DNA of 64,000 nucleotides, from contig NZ_JAQZAN010000021.1 of NCBI RefSeq assembly GCF_028737255.1, forward strand, positions 41,476 to 105,475, read 5' to 3'. The notes under the pieces were generated by a model that saw nothing but the letters and a program-made list of their open reading frames with translations, made no database searches and was not told where the DNA came from. How positions within the stretch are numbered: the first letter of the stretch is position 1; every line of letters begins with the position of its first letter. Made by a program: the position numbers and the translations under genes. This document shows, piece by piece, positions 33,078 through 40,682 of this stretch. This DNA comes from Actinomycetospora straminea. Its GTDB lineage: Bacteria; Actinomycetota; Actinomycetes; Mycobacteriales; Pseudonocardiaceae.

Positions 33078-33569
33078 GTGACCGCCCCCGAGGTCTGCTT
33101 CGAGGACCTGCCCGCCGGTCGGCGCATCGCGCTCGGCTCGGTGGTCGTCGACCGCGACGAGATGCTCGCCTTCAACCGCCGCTTCGACCCCCAGCCCTTC
33201 CACGTCGACGAGGACGCCGCCCGCGCGTCGCTCTTCGGCGGGCTGTGCGCGTCGGGGTGGTTCACCGCGTCGCTGTGGATGCGCTGCTACGTCGACGGGC
33301 TGCTCAGCCGTGCGGCAGCACTCGGCTCACCCGGCGGCGACGAGATCTCCTGGCCGGCGCCGGTGTTCCCCGGCGACCGGCTCGACGCGTCGCTGGAGAT
33401 CCTGGCGGCGCGGGTGTCGGCGAGCCGCCCGCAGCTGGGCCTCGTCACGCTGCTGGGCACGCTGACGCGCGAGGACGGCACCCAGGTCTACCGGGGCCGC
33501 TTCACCGGGATGTTCGGGCGGCGCGACGGCGCTCCCGCCGCCGCGCCCGGCGGCCCCGCCAGCCCCTGA
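33078..33569 (+). CDS. MaoC-like hotdog-fold dehydratase
   Basis: A 163-residue hotdog protein. The hydratase motif region FNRRFDPQPFHVDEDAA carries the catalytic Asp and His of the MaoC family, and SLFGGLCASGWFTASLWMRC is the hot-dog helix. Family members add water to enoyl-CoA or act on related thioesters. GTG 33078 is the start. Its 3' end overlaps that of the convergent PH-domain gene by 68 nt; the overlap encodes only the Ala/Pro-rich C-terminal tail. Its location suggests a link to acyl-CoA metabolism by the carboxylase genes nearby, but that is inference. Confidence 0.85.
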   Translation: MTAPEVCFEDLPAGRRIALGSVVVDRDEMLAFNRRFDPQPFHVDEDAARASLFGGLCASGWFTASLWMRCYVDGLLSRAAALGSPGGDEISWPAPVFPGDRLDASLEILAARVSASRPQLGLVTLLGTLTREDGTQVYRGRFTGMFGRRDGAPAAAPGGPASP

Positions 33570-34218
33570 CCGGCTCGTCCTGCTCGTCCGGCTCGCCGGG
33601 ATCGCCCGCGTCGAGCGCGTCGGGGTCCTCGTCGTCGAGCTCGTCGTCGAGCTCGTCGGCCGCGGGCAGCTCGTCCCACGCGCCCCCGGCCCCGGCCCGC
33701 GGGACGGCGACCTGGTCGAGCCCGCCCCGGTCCTCGGCCATCGTCTCCACCAGCGACGCCAGGCGCTCGACGTCGCCCAGCCCCGCGAACTCCCACGGCT
33801 CCTCCGTGCCCGCGGTGGCGACGACGAGCGTGCCCGCGCCGAGCACCCGCTCCGACCCGGTGCTGCGCGTGCGCACCTCCGTGATCGTCGCCCCGGCGAC
33901 CTCGACGCTCTCCCGGGCGAGCACGCCCTCGCGCACGAGCAGGCGCCGGTCGGTGACGACGAGGTGGGTGCAGCGCCAGCGCACCAGCGGCAGCACCGCG
34001 AGCCAGCCGATCGCGACCGCCGCGAGCAGCACCAGCGCCAGGCGCACCGCGGTGCGCGTGGAGGAGGACGGGATGCCGTCGGCCAACCCGGCGAGCAGGG
34101 CCGCGAGGAACACCGCGGCCGGCGGGACCAGCGCGGGCACGACGAGCATGCGCCAGTGCGGGCGCCGGTGGGCGAGCACGTGCTCGCCGCGGCGCAACAC
34201 GCCGTCGGGGTAGGCCAC
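33502..34218 (-). CDS. PH-domain membrane protein
   Basis: A 238-residue protein matching the position of mycobacterial Rv3278c, next to birA. Two hydrophobic segments lie near residues 20-45 (VVPALVPPAAVFLAALLAGL) and 57-80 (LALVLLAAVAIGWLAVLPLV), followed by a bacterial PH-type beta domain with RCTHLVVTDRRLLVREGVL and SVEVAGATITEVRTRSTG. From about residue 175 the tail becomes acidic (DELDDELDDEDPDALDAGD) and ends in a very basic run (RGRRARRRERRRAARTSR), both probably disordered. GTG 34218 follows GGGAGGGGG. It is 34 bp downstream of birA and probably cotranscribed. The function is unknown. Confidence 0.85.
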   Translation of the reverse strand: MAYPDGVLRRGEHVLAHRRPHWRMLVVPALVPPAAVFLAALLAGLADGIPSSSTRTAVRLALVLLAAVAIGWLAVLPLVRWRCTHLVVTDRRLLVREGVLARESVEVAGATITEVRTRSTGSERVLGAGTLVVATAGTEEPWEFAGLGDVERLASLVETMAEDRGGLDQVAVPRAGAGGAWDELPAADELDDELDDEDPDALDAGDPGEPDEQDEPVRGWRGRRARRRERRRAARTSR

Positions 34219-34252
34219 GCGCCGCACCCCCTCCCGGGACCTCCCGGTGAGG

Positions 34253-35077
34253 CTAACCAGCGGCGGGCCGGACGTGGACGACGTCGCCCGCCGACACGAC
34301 GGTGGTGTCCCCGTCCGGGGCACGCACCGCGAGCCGCCCGTCGCGGTCGACGTCGACCGCGCGCCCGGTGAGGACCCGGTCGCCGGGGAGGGTCACGCTC
34401 ACCTCGCGGCCCAGCGTCGCGCAGCGCGCGCGGTAGTCGTCGACGAGGCCGGACGCGACGGCGTCGCCCCGCGCGTCGCGCCACCGCCCGTCGAGGTCGG
34501 CCAGCGCGCGCAGCACCGCGACCAGCACGTCGCCCCGCGCGAGCTCGGCACCCTCGGCGGCCAGGGACGTCCCGCCCGCGGGCAGGTCGGCCACCGGCGT
34601 CGCGACGTTCAGCCCGATCCCGACGACGAGCGCACGGTCGTCGCCGGTGACCGCGCCGACCTCGGCCAGCACCCCGGCCCCCTTGGCGCCGTCGCCGAGC
34701 AGCAGGTCGTTCGGCCACTTCAGCGCCGCGGGGACCGCGCCGCCGGTCAGCGTGCCGACCGCCTCGACCAGGGCCAGTCCGGCCAGGAGCGGCGCCCACC
34801 CCCAGCGCTCGGGGGCCACCTCGCGCGGGCGCAGGAGCACCGAGAAGGTCAGGCCCTCCCCCGCCCGGTCCTCCCAGACCCGCTCGCGGCGCCCGCGGCC
34901 GGCGTCCTGGTGCTCGGCGACGAGGACGGTCCGGTCGGGCGCGGCGCCGGGGCCGGCGACGCGGGCGAGGAGGTCGGCGTTGGTGGACCCGGTGCTGGGG
35001 ACCACCTCCAGCGTCCACGGCCCCGACGGCGGGCCCAGCGCGCGGCGCAGCGTGTCTTCGTCGAGGGGAGCGGCCAC
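34253..35077 (-). CDS. birA: Biotin-[acetyl-CoA-carboxylase] ligase
   Basis: Activates biotin with ATP and attaches it to the carrier Lys of acyl-CoA carboxylases. The 274-residue protein shows [35 protein letters not shown] (biotin/adenylate loop), LTFSVLLRP and [21 protein letters not shown] (conserved Lys and Asn-Asp). There is no N-terminal DNA-binding domain, so it is a mono-functional ligase, not a repressor. It is divergent from accD5 with 82 bp between starts; its targets include AccA3 encoded 5.5 kb away. This order matches Rv3279c-Rv3280. Confidence 0.95.
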   Translation of the reverse strand: MAAPLDEDTLRRALGPPSGPWTLEVVPSTGSTNADLLARVAGPGAAPDRTVLVAEHQDAGRGRRERVWEDRAGEGLTFSVLLRPREVAPERWGWAPLLAGLALVEAVGTLTGGAVPAALKWPNDLLLGDGAKGAGVLAEVGAVTGDDRALVVGIGLNVATPVADLPAGGTSLAAEGAELARGDVLVAVLRALADLDGRWRDARGDAVASGLVDDYRARCATLGREVSVTLPGDRVLTGRAVDVDRDGRLAVRAPDGDTTVVSAGDVVHVRPAAG

Positions 35078-35159
35078 GACCGCGCACCGTAGTGCCGCTG
35101 ATCACCCTCTCGCCCGCGTCCCCCGGCCGTGTCGGGGTCGGTCGCTACAGTGCCGCTCC

Positions 35160-36815
35160 ATGACCGCCGCGACGGAGCCGTTGCCGCAGCCGGACAGCCA
35201 GGGTGACGGGGCTGCTGGGGAGCCCGACATCCACACGTCGGCGGGCAAGCTCGCCGACTGGTACCGGCGCCAGGAGGACGTGGTCCACGCCGGCAGCGAG
35301 CGCGCGGTCGAGCGCCAGCACGCCAAGGGCCGCAAGACCGCCCGCGAGCGGATCGACCTGCTGCTCGACGAGGGCAGCTTCCTCGAGTTCGACGCGATGG
35401 CGCGCCACCGCTCCACCAACTTCGGCCTCGAGGCCAACCGGCCCTACGGCGACGGGGTCGTCACCGGGCAGGGCACGGTCGACGGCCGCCCGGTGTGCGT
35501 GTTCTCCCAGGACGCCACCGTGTTCGGCGGCGCGCTGGGCGAGGTCTACGGCGAGAAGATCGTCAAGGTCATGGACGTGGCCATGAAGATCGGCTGCCCG
35601 GTGATCGGCATCAACGACGGCGGCGGCGCGCGCATCCAGGAGGGCGTGGTCGCCCTCGGGCTCTACGGCGAGATCTTCCGCCGCAACGTGCACGCCTCGG
35701 GCGTCGTCCCGCAGATCTCGCTGGTCATGGGCCCGGCGGCCGGCGGCGCGGTGTACTCCCCCGCGCTCACCGATTTCACCGTCATGGTCGACGAGACGTC
35801 GTTCATGTTCATCACCGGCCCGGACGTGATCAAGACGGTCACGGGCGAGGACGTCGGCTTCGAGGAGCTCGGCGGCGCCCGCACCCACAACGCCACCTCC
35901 GGCAACGCCCACTACCTGGCCTCCGACGAGGACGACGCGATCTCGTTCGTCCAGGAGCTGCTGGGCTACCTGCCGTCGAACAACCTCACCGACCCGCCGC
36001 GCATCCCGGGCGAGGAGGAGAGCGGGTCGGTGCCCGACGGCATCGGGGAGACCGACCTCGAGCTCGACACCCTCGTGCCCGACTCGCCCAACCAGCCCTA
36101 CGACATCCGCGAGGCCGTCACGCGGGTGGTCGACGACGGCGACTTCCTGGAGATCCAGGCGCTCTACGCGGCCAACATCGTCACCGGCTACGGGCGCGTG
36201 GAGGGCCGGCCGGTCGGCATCGTCGCCAACCAGCCGACCCAGCTCGCCGGCTGCCTCGACATCGGGGCCAGCGAGAAGGCCGCCCGGTTCGTGCGCACGT
36301 GCGACACGTTCAACATCCCGGTGCTGACCTTCGTCGACGTGCCGGGATTCCTGCCCGGCACCGACCAGGAGTACAACGGCATCATCCGGCGCGGCGCGAA
36401 GCTGATCTACGCGTACGCCGAGGCGACGGTGCCGCTCGTAACGGTCATCTGCCGCAAGGCCTACGGCGGCGCCTACGACGTCATGGGCTCCAAGCACCTC
36501 GGGGCCGACGTCAACATCGCCTGGCCCACCGCGCAGATCGCCGTCACCGGGGCCTCGGGCGCCGTGAGCATCCTCTACCGCAAGGAGCTCAAGAAGGTCG
36601 AGGACGACGGCGGGGACGTCGAGGCCCGGCGCGCGGAGCTGCAGCAGGAGTACGAGGACACCCTCGCCAACCCCTACGTGGCCGCCGAGCGGGGCTACGT
36701 CGACGCCGTCGTCCCGCCGTCGCACACCCGCGGCTACGTCGCCCGGGCGCTGCGGATGCTCGAGACGAAGCGCGAGACGCTGCCGCCGCGCAAGCACGGG
36801 AACGTGCCCCTGTGA
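35160..36815 (+). CDS. accD5: Acyl-CoA carboxylase beta (carboxyltransferase) subunit
   Basis: Transfers the carboxyl group from carboxybiotin to propionyl- or acetyl-CoA. The 551-residue protein is a full carboxyltransferase: [40 protein letters not shown] (oxyanion Gly pair), [36 protein letters not shown], and in the second half [20 protein letters not shown] with [18 protein letters not shown]. It corresponds to mycobacterial AccD5, so propionyl-CoA carboxylation is likely. It works with AccA3 (biotin carboxylase/carrier) and the small AccE5. The TGA stop is part of GTGA, overlapping the first of two tiny reading frames before accE5. Confidence 0.95.
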   Translation: MTAATEPLPQPDSQGDGAAGEPDIHTSAGKLADWYRRQEDVVHAGSERAVERQHAKGRKTARERIDLLLDEGSFLEFDAMARHRSTNFGLEANRPYGDGVVTGQGTVDGRPVCVFSQDATVFGGALGEVYGEKIVKVMDVAMKIGCPVIGINDGGGARIQEGVVALGLYGEIFRRNVHASGVVPQISLVMGPAAGGAVYSPALTDFTVMVDETSFMFITGPDVIKTVTGEDVGFEELGGARTHNATSGNAHYLASDEDDAISFVQELLGYLPSNNLTDPPRIPGEEESGSVPDGIGETDLELDTLVPDSPNQPYDIREAVTRVVDDGDFLEIQALYAANIVTGYGRVEGRPVGIVANQPTQLAGCLDIGASEKAARFVRTCDTFNIPVLTFVDVPGFLPGTDQEYNGIIRRGAKLIYAYAEATVPLVTVICRKAYGGAYDVMGSKHLGADVNIAWPTAQIAVTGASGAVSILYRKELKKVEDDGGDVEARRAELQQEYEDTLANPYVAAERGYVDAVVPPSHTRGYVARALRMLETKRETLPPRKHGNVPL

Positions 36816-36869
36816 GCGCAGCGAACGCGGAGGTGTGGCTGTGAGCGCAGCGAACGCGGAGGTGTGGCC
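36812..36869 (+). repeat. Two 29-bp tandem repeats forming coupled mini-ORFs before accE5
   Basis: Two 29-bp copies (36812-36840 and 36841-36869) differ only in the last base. Each starts GTGAGCGCAGCG and carries GGAGG 7 bases before the next GTG. Because 29 is not a multiple of 3, each copy encodes a 10-codon frame (VSANAEVW plus L or P) whose TGA overlaps the next GTG. The accD5 stop overlaps the first start, so ribosomes could be handed on in three GTGA steps to accE5 (GTG 36870). Confidence 0.85.
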
Positions 36870-37109
36870 GTGAGCGAGGACGACCGGGAGACCCCGGCCC
36901 GCCCCGTCCTGCGCATCGTGCGCGGGGAGCCGGACGCGGCCGAGATCGCCGCGCTGACCGTCGTTCTCGCCGCCGCCGGCGGCGGCGGCGCTCCCGACGA
37001 GGCGCCCGACCCGACACCGGCGTCGGGCTGGGCACGCCGCACCGACCTCGTGCGCGGCCCGGTCCATCCCGGGCCGGGCGGCTGGCGGGCGTCCGCCCGA
37101 CCACGATGA
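36870..37109 (+). CDS. accE5: Acyl-CoA carboxylase epsilon subunit
   Basis: A 79-residue small subunit that in actinobacteria binds between carboxylase subunits and raises the activity of AccA3-AccD5. The family signature is VLRIVRGEPDAAEIAALTVVLAA, followed by a flexible Gly/Pro stretch and a C-terminal segment (SGWARRTDLVRGPVHPGPGG) ending in Trp-Arg. GTG 36870 is preferred, with GGAGG 7 nt upstream; GTG 36864 would add two residues. Its position directly after accD5 matches Rv3281. Its expression probably depends on ribosome transfer through the two mini-ORFs upstream. Confidence 0.92.
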   Translation: MSEDDRETPARPVLRIVRGEPDAAEIAALTVVLAAAGGGGAPDEAPDPTPASGWARRTDLVRGPVHPGPGGWRASARPR

Positions 37110-37136
37110 CCACCCCCCGATCCCCCCGGTGACCTG

Positions 37137-38027
37137 ATGGCCCTGCTGCGCCGACGCCGTCGCACGCCGATCGGTGGCGAGAGCTACCGCGACGCCGACC
37201 ACGCCCTCATGCCCATCCCGCCCACGGGCGGGCTGGTCAGCGCCCAGTTGCGCAACGTCGAGGGCCGCCCGCTGCCCGGGGTCACGGTCGCGGTGATCGA
37301 GACCGAGGGCCTGCGGCGGGTGGTCACCGAGACGGTGACCGATCCCTTCGGCTTCTACACCGCCGCGGTGCCCAGCGGCGCGTACACGCTGCGCGCGACC
37401 CTGGGCGGCTACACCACCCTGACCCGCGACCTCGTCGTCGGCCGGGGCGAGCACGCCGCCCTGGGCGCGCTGACGATGTCGGCCGACCAGGGCAGCACGC
37501 GCCCCTCGCCCGGCGAGTGGGTGATCGACGACGCCCACAGCCGGCTGGGGTTCGTCGCGCGGCACATCGCGCTGTCGCGGGTCTACGGGCAGTTCACGCG
37601 GTTCCGCGGCTCGATCCACATCGCGGAGGACCTCGAGGACTCCAGCGTCGACGTCGTCATCGACGCGGCCAGCATCGAGACCCACAACGCCCAGCGCGAC
37701 GCCCACCTGCGCTCGCAGGACTTCCTGGCCGTCGACGACTACCCGCAGCTCCAGTTCTCGAGCACGCGGTTCGGCGTGCGCGCGGGCAACGCCTGGACCA
37801 TCGACGGCGAGCTGTCGATCCGCGGGCGCACCAACGACGTCCGGCTCGACACGACGTACCTCGGCACCCAGTCGTGGAACGGCACGCGCGTCGGCGCCAC
37901 GGCCACGACGTCGCTGCACCGGGAGCACTTCACGCTCAACTGGCAGCAGATGGTCGCCCGCGGCATCCCGGTCGTCGGCTCGACCATCCAGATCCACCTC
38001 GACGTCCAGGCGGTCCTGCAGCTCTGA
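37137..38027 (+). CDS. YceI-like protein with N-terminal carboxypeptidase-regulatory-like domain
   Basis: A 296-residue two-domain protein. Residues about 30-110 are a transthyretin-like beta sandwich (GLVSAQLRNVEGRPLPGVTV, FGFYTAAVPSGAYTLRATLG), the carboxypeptidase regulatory-like domain. Residues about 125-296 are a YceI lipocalin-fold domain: WVIDDAHSRLGFVARHIALS, FRGSIHIAEDLEDSSVDVV, HLRSQDFLAVDDYPQLQFSS and LTIRGRTND-like text. YceI proteins bind isoprenoid or amphiphilic ligands. No secretion signal is evident (the N-terminus MALLRRRRRTPIGG is basic), so a cytoplasmic ligand-binding role is likely. It lies 27 bp after accE5 and may be cotranscribed. Confidence 0.85.
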   Translation: MALLRRRRRTPIGGESYRDADHALMPIPPTGGLVSAQLRNVEGRPLPGVTVAVIETEGLRRVVTETVTDPFGFYTAAVPSGAYTLRATLGGYTTLTRDLVVGRGEHAALGALTMSADQGSTRPSPGEWVIDDAHSRLGFVARHIALSRVYGQFTRFRGSIHIAEDLEDSSVDVVIDAASIETHNAQRDAHLRSQDFLAVDDYPQLQFSSTRFGVRAGNAWTIDGELSIRGRTNDVRLDTTYLGTQSWNGTRVGATATTSLHREHFTLNWQQMVARGIPVVGSTIQIHLDVQAVLQL

Positions 38028-38037
38028 GCCCGACCTG

Positions 38038-38083
38038 CTTGCGTGATGCAACTCTCACCCCTACCGTCGTTGCATCACGCAAG
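38038..38083. promoter_or_regulatory. Hairpin with 15-bp perfect arms between YceI and DUF899 genes
   Basis: CTTGCGTGATGCAAC (38038-38052) pairs perfectly with GTTGCATCACGCAAG (38069-38083) around a 16-base loop. Each arm is itself a near-palindrome of the form TTGC-N5-GCAA. It starts 10 bp after the YceI stop and ends 22 bp before the DUF899 start, so it may terminate YceI or be a double operator for DUF899. Confidence 0.6.
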
Positions 38084-38105
38084 TCGGACGGGAAGGGTGA
38101 GGGCC

Positions 38106-38849
38106 ATGGCGCTGCCGCAGGTGGCCACGCACGACGAGTGGCTGGGCGCGCGGAAGAAGCTGCTGGAGCGCGAGAAGGAGCTCGTGCGGGCCCAGGACGC
38201 GGTCGCCGCCGAGCGCCGGCGGCTCCCGATGGTGCGCATCGCGGAGGACTACCGCTTCACCGGCCCCGACGGCGAGGTCGGGCTGCTCGACCTCTTCGCC
38301 GGGCACCGGCAGCTGCTCGTCCAGCACCTCATGTTCGACCCGGAGTGGGACGTCCCCTGCCCCAGCTGCAGCGGGATGGCGGACGACCTGGGCGCGGCCA
38401 CGCCCGGGCGCCTGGCCCGGCGGGACACGTCGTTCGTCGCGGTGTCGCGGGCGCCGTGGGAGAAGCTCCGCGGGGTCGCGGCGGCGCGCGGCTGGACCTT
38501 CCCGTGGTTCTCGTCGCTGGGCAGCCGCTTCAACCACGACTTCCACGTCACGCTCGACCCGGCCGTGGTGCCGGCGAGCTACAACTTCCTCGACACCGCC
38601 GAGCTCGCGGCCGACCCGGAGCTGGCCTGGATGGTCTCCTACGTCGGCGAGCAGCCCGGGATCAGCGCGTTCCTGCGCGACGGCGACGACGTGTACCTGA
38701 CGTACTCGACCTACGGCCGCGGCGTCGAGGTGATGATGCACGCCTACCACCTGCTCGACCTCACGGCGCTGGGCCGCCAGGAGACCTGGGAGGAGCCCGC
38801 GGGCCGCGCTCCGGTCGCGCACGACGCCTCCGCCGGTGCCATGCCCTGA
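38106..38849 (+). CDS. DUF899 family (thioredoxin-like) protein
   Basis: A 247-residue DUF899 protein. The domain starts HDEWLGARKKLLEREKEL and continues LPMVRIAEDYRFTGPDG, VQHLMFDPEWDVPCPSCSGM (containing CPSC at the thioredoxin-motif position) and SRAPWEKLRGVAAARGWTFP, then FNHDFHVTLDP and DDVYLTYSTYGRGVEVMMH. The CPSC motif suggests a redox role but this family has no assigned reaction. ATG 38106 follows GGAAGGGTGAGGG. It lies beyond the hairpin at 38038-38083, so it has its own control. The C-terminus extends in Ala-rich residues. Confidence 0.88.
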   Translation: MALPQVATHDEWLGARKKLLEREKELVRAQDAVAAERRRLPMVRIAEDYRFTGPDGEVGLLDLFAGHRQLLVQHLMFDPEWDVPCPSCSGMADDLGAATPGRLARRDTSFVAVSRAPWEKLRGVAAARGWTFPWFSSLGSRFNHDFHVTLDPAVVPASYNFLDTAELAADPELAWMVSYVGEQPGISAFLRDGDDVYLTYSTYGRGVEVMMHAYHLLDLTALGRQETWEEPAGRAPVAHDASAGAMP

Positions 38850-39030
38850 GCCCCGGTCCCGGCGCCACCGTCCGGCGCCCCGCGACCGTGACGCGGTGCA
38901 CGGGGGGCGGTCGCGGTGACCGGCGGGTTCGACAGCGACGTCCCCTCGCCCGCTGTACGACTATTGACGACACGCGTGACGGCACCGGCGACGACGCGGC
39001 CCCGGAGCCGCCGACGTAGGGTGCCGCTCC

Positions 39031-39666
39031 GTGCGTCTGGTGCTCGCGTCCGCGTCCCCGGCCCGACGGGCCGTTCTCCGTGCCGCCGGGGTGGAACCCC
39101 TCGTCGAGGTCTCCGATGTCGACGAGGACGCCGTGGTCGCCGAGCTCGGCGAGGGCGCGACGCCCGAGGACACGGTCTCCGCGCTGGCGCTCGCGAAGGC
39201 TCGCACGGTGGCCGCGCGGATCGCGACCGTCGAGCCCGACTGCGTCATCGTCGGCGCGGACTCCATGCTGTGGCTCGAGGGCGAGCTCGTGGGCAAGCCG
39301 GCCTCCGTCGACGCCGCGCGCGGCCGGTGGGACCAGATGGCCGGGCGCGCCGCGGACCTGTTCACCGGGCACGCGCTGGTCCGCGTCGTCGGCGGCGCCG
39401 TGGAGCGCGAGGTCACCGGCCACGCGCGCACCGCCGTCGCGTTCTCCGAGCCGACCACCGCCGAGCTCGAGGCCTACCTCGGGAGCGGGGAGCCGATGGC
39501 CGTCGCCGGCGCGTTCACGCTCGACGGCCTGGGCGGCTGGTTCGTCGAGGGCATCGAGGGCGACCCGTCGAACGTCGTGGGGCTGAGCCTGCCGCTGACC
39601 CGCCGCCTGCTCGCCGAGATCGGCGTGGGCGTCGACGCGCTGTGGGCGGCGGCCGCCCGGACCTGA
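39031..39666 (+). CDS. maf: Maf-family nucleoside triphosphate pyrophosphatase
   Basis: A 211-residue house-cleaning pyrophosphatase acting on dTTP/UTP or modified nucleotides. The N-terminus LVLASASPARRAVLRAAGV is the Maf signature, followed by the Asp/Lys-containing IVGADSMLWLEGELVGKPAS and FTLDGLGGWFVEGIEGDPSN with VVGLSLPLTRRLL. GTG 39031 begins the conserved text directly. The substrate specificity group (YhdE or YceF) cannot be decided here. It is separated from DUF899 by about 180 bp, so it may have its own promoter. Its place next to the carboxylase genes matches Rv3282. Confidence 0.93.
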   Translation: MRLVLASASPARRAVLRAAGVEPLVEVSDVDEDAVVAELGEGATPEDTVSALALAKARTVAARIATVEPDCVIVGADSMLWLEGELVGKPASVDAARGRWDQMAGRAADLFTGHALVRVVGGAVEREVTGHARTAVAFSEPTTAELEAYLGSGEPMAVAGAFTLDGLGGWFVEGIEGDPSNVVGLSLPLTRRLLAEIGVGVDALWAAAART

Positions 39667-39685
39667 GGGCGCTGGTCGGGGCGGA

Positions 39686-40462
39686 TCAGGCGGGGTCCAG
39701 GCGCAGCGAGCGCACCACCGCGTCCGCGGCCTCGCCGTCGGCCCCGACGGTCGGCGAGGGCCGGGCGACGGCCAGCACCGCGAGCGTGCGGCCCGGCGCG
39801 GCGATCGTGCTGACGCGCACCAGCGCGCCGTCGAGCTCGCCGCCCTCGACGCGGCGCACCGAGGTGCGGGTCGGCAGGTCCGCGACGGACACGTCGTTGT
39901 CGGTGAGGTCCGCGGTCTCGGCGCCGGGGGCGAGCAGGTCGGCGTAGGCGTCCGCCAGCCGCCGTGCCTCGGCGTCGAGGGCGGTGGTCCGGGCGGGGTC
40001 GGCGACGGGAGGCTCGACGGGGACGCGCTGCGGGTCAGCCAGACCCACCAGCACGACCGTGCCCGCGCCGCGCTGCAGGATCGTGGCGCCCTCGAAGCGG
40101 CCCGGCGGCACCTCGACGACGTCCTGCGCCGGGGCGACCCGCCACCCCGCCGGCAGCGCCAGCGTCGTGGCGGTCACCGCGTCGGGTACGCGCGGGCCGT
40201 CCGGGGCGGGTCCGGACGGTGCCGGGTCCTCGGGCTCCGGCGGGTCCGCCGGCTCCGGCGGGTCCGCGGCCTCCGGCGGGTCTGCGGGCTCCGGCGGCGC
40301 CGTCGGCGCCGCGGGCTCCTGCGCCACGGCGACGTCCTCGGCCGCGAGGCGCAGGGAGGTCGCCCGGTCGGCGCCGACCGCACCGGCGACCACGGCGACG
40401 AGGCCGGCGAGGGCCAGCACGGACGCGCACACGGCCACCGACCGCCACCACCAAGGCTGCAT
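39686..40462 (-). CDS. Membrane-anchored extracytoplasmic protein of unknown function
   Basis: About 258 residues. An N-terminal signal anchor (WWRSVAVCASVLALAGLVAV, about 4-30) is followed by a Pro/Glu/Ala-rich linker with repeated ADPPE units (DNA 40240-40300), then a globular domain from about 105: LPAGWRVAPAQDVVEVPPGR, GAGTVVLVGLADPQRV and VRVSTIAAPGRTLAVLAVAR. The fold resembles small secreted domains that hold lipid or metal, but no family is recognised. The start is uncertain: ATG 40462 is used, and ATG 40537 would add 25 residues of Arg-rich text. No ribosome site marks either. It is divergent from accA3. Confidence 0.6.
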   Translation of the reverse strand: MQPWWWRSVAVCASVLALAGLVAVVAGAVGADRATSLRLAAEDVAVAQEPAAPTAPPEPADPPEAADPPEPADPPEPEDPAPSGPAPDGPRVPDAVTATTLALPAGWRVAPAQDVVEVPPGRFEGATILQRGAGTVVLVGLADPQRVPVEPPVADPARTTALDAEARRLADAYADLLAPGAETADLTDNDVSVADLPTRTSVRRVEGGELDGALVRVSTIAAPGRTLAVLAVARPSPTVGADGEAADAVVRSLRLDPA

Positions 40463-40682
40463 CGGTCGCCGACCGTAGCCGCGCCGGACGGGGTGACCCG
40501 CACCGGGGCGCGGGGTGTGCGGCGCGTGAGCGGGCATTCCCGGCGTGTGGTCATGACCACGCCCGCGTCCGCGACGCGGCCGCATCGAGTACGAGAGAGT
40601 GACCCGACCGGGCACCCGTCCGGCCGCCCCTACACTGCCCCGACCGACCCCGGTTCAGCGACGATCACCAGGAGGTCCCTCG

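Noticed and set aside
35145..38051. A 968-codon open frame antisense to accD5, accE5 and the YceI gene
   Set aside because: It covers three well-supported genes on the opposite strand, its translation is low-complexity (Arg/Asp/Val-rich), and it has no domain. High GC content creates such shadows.
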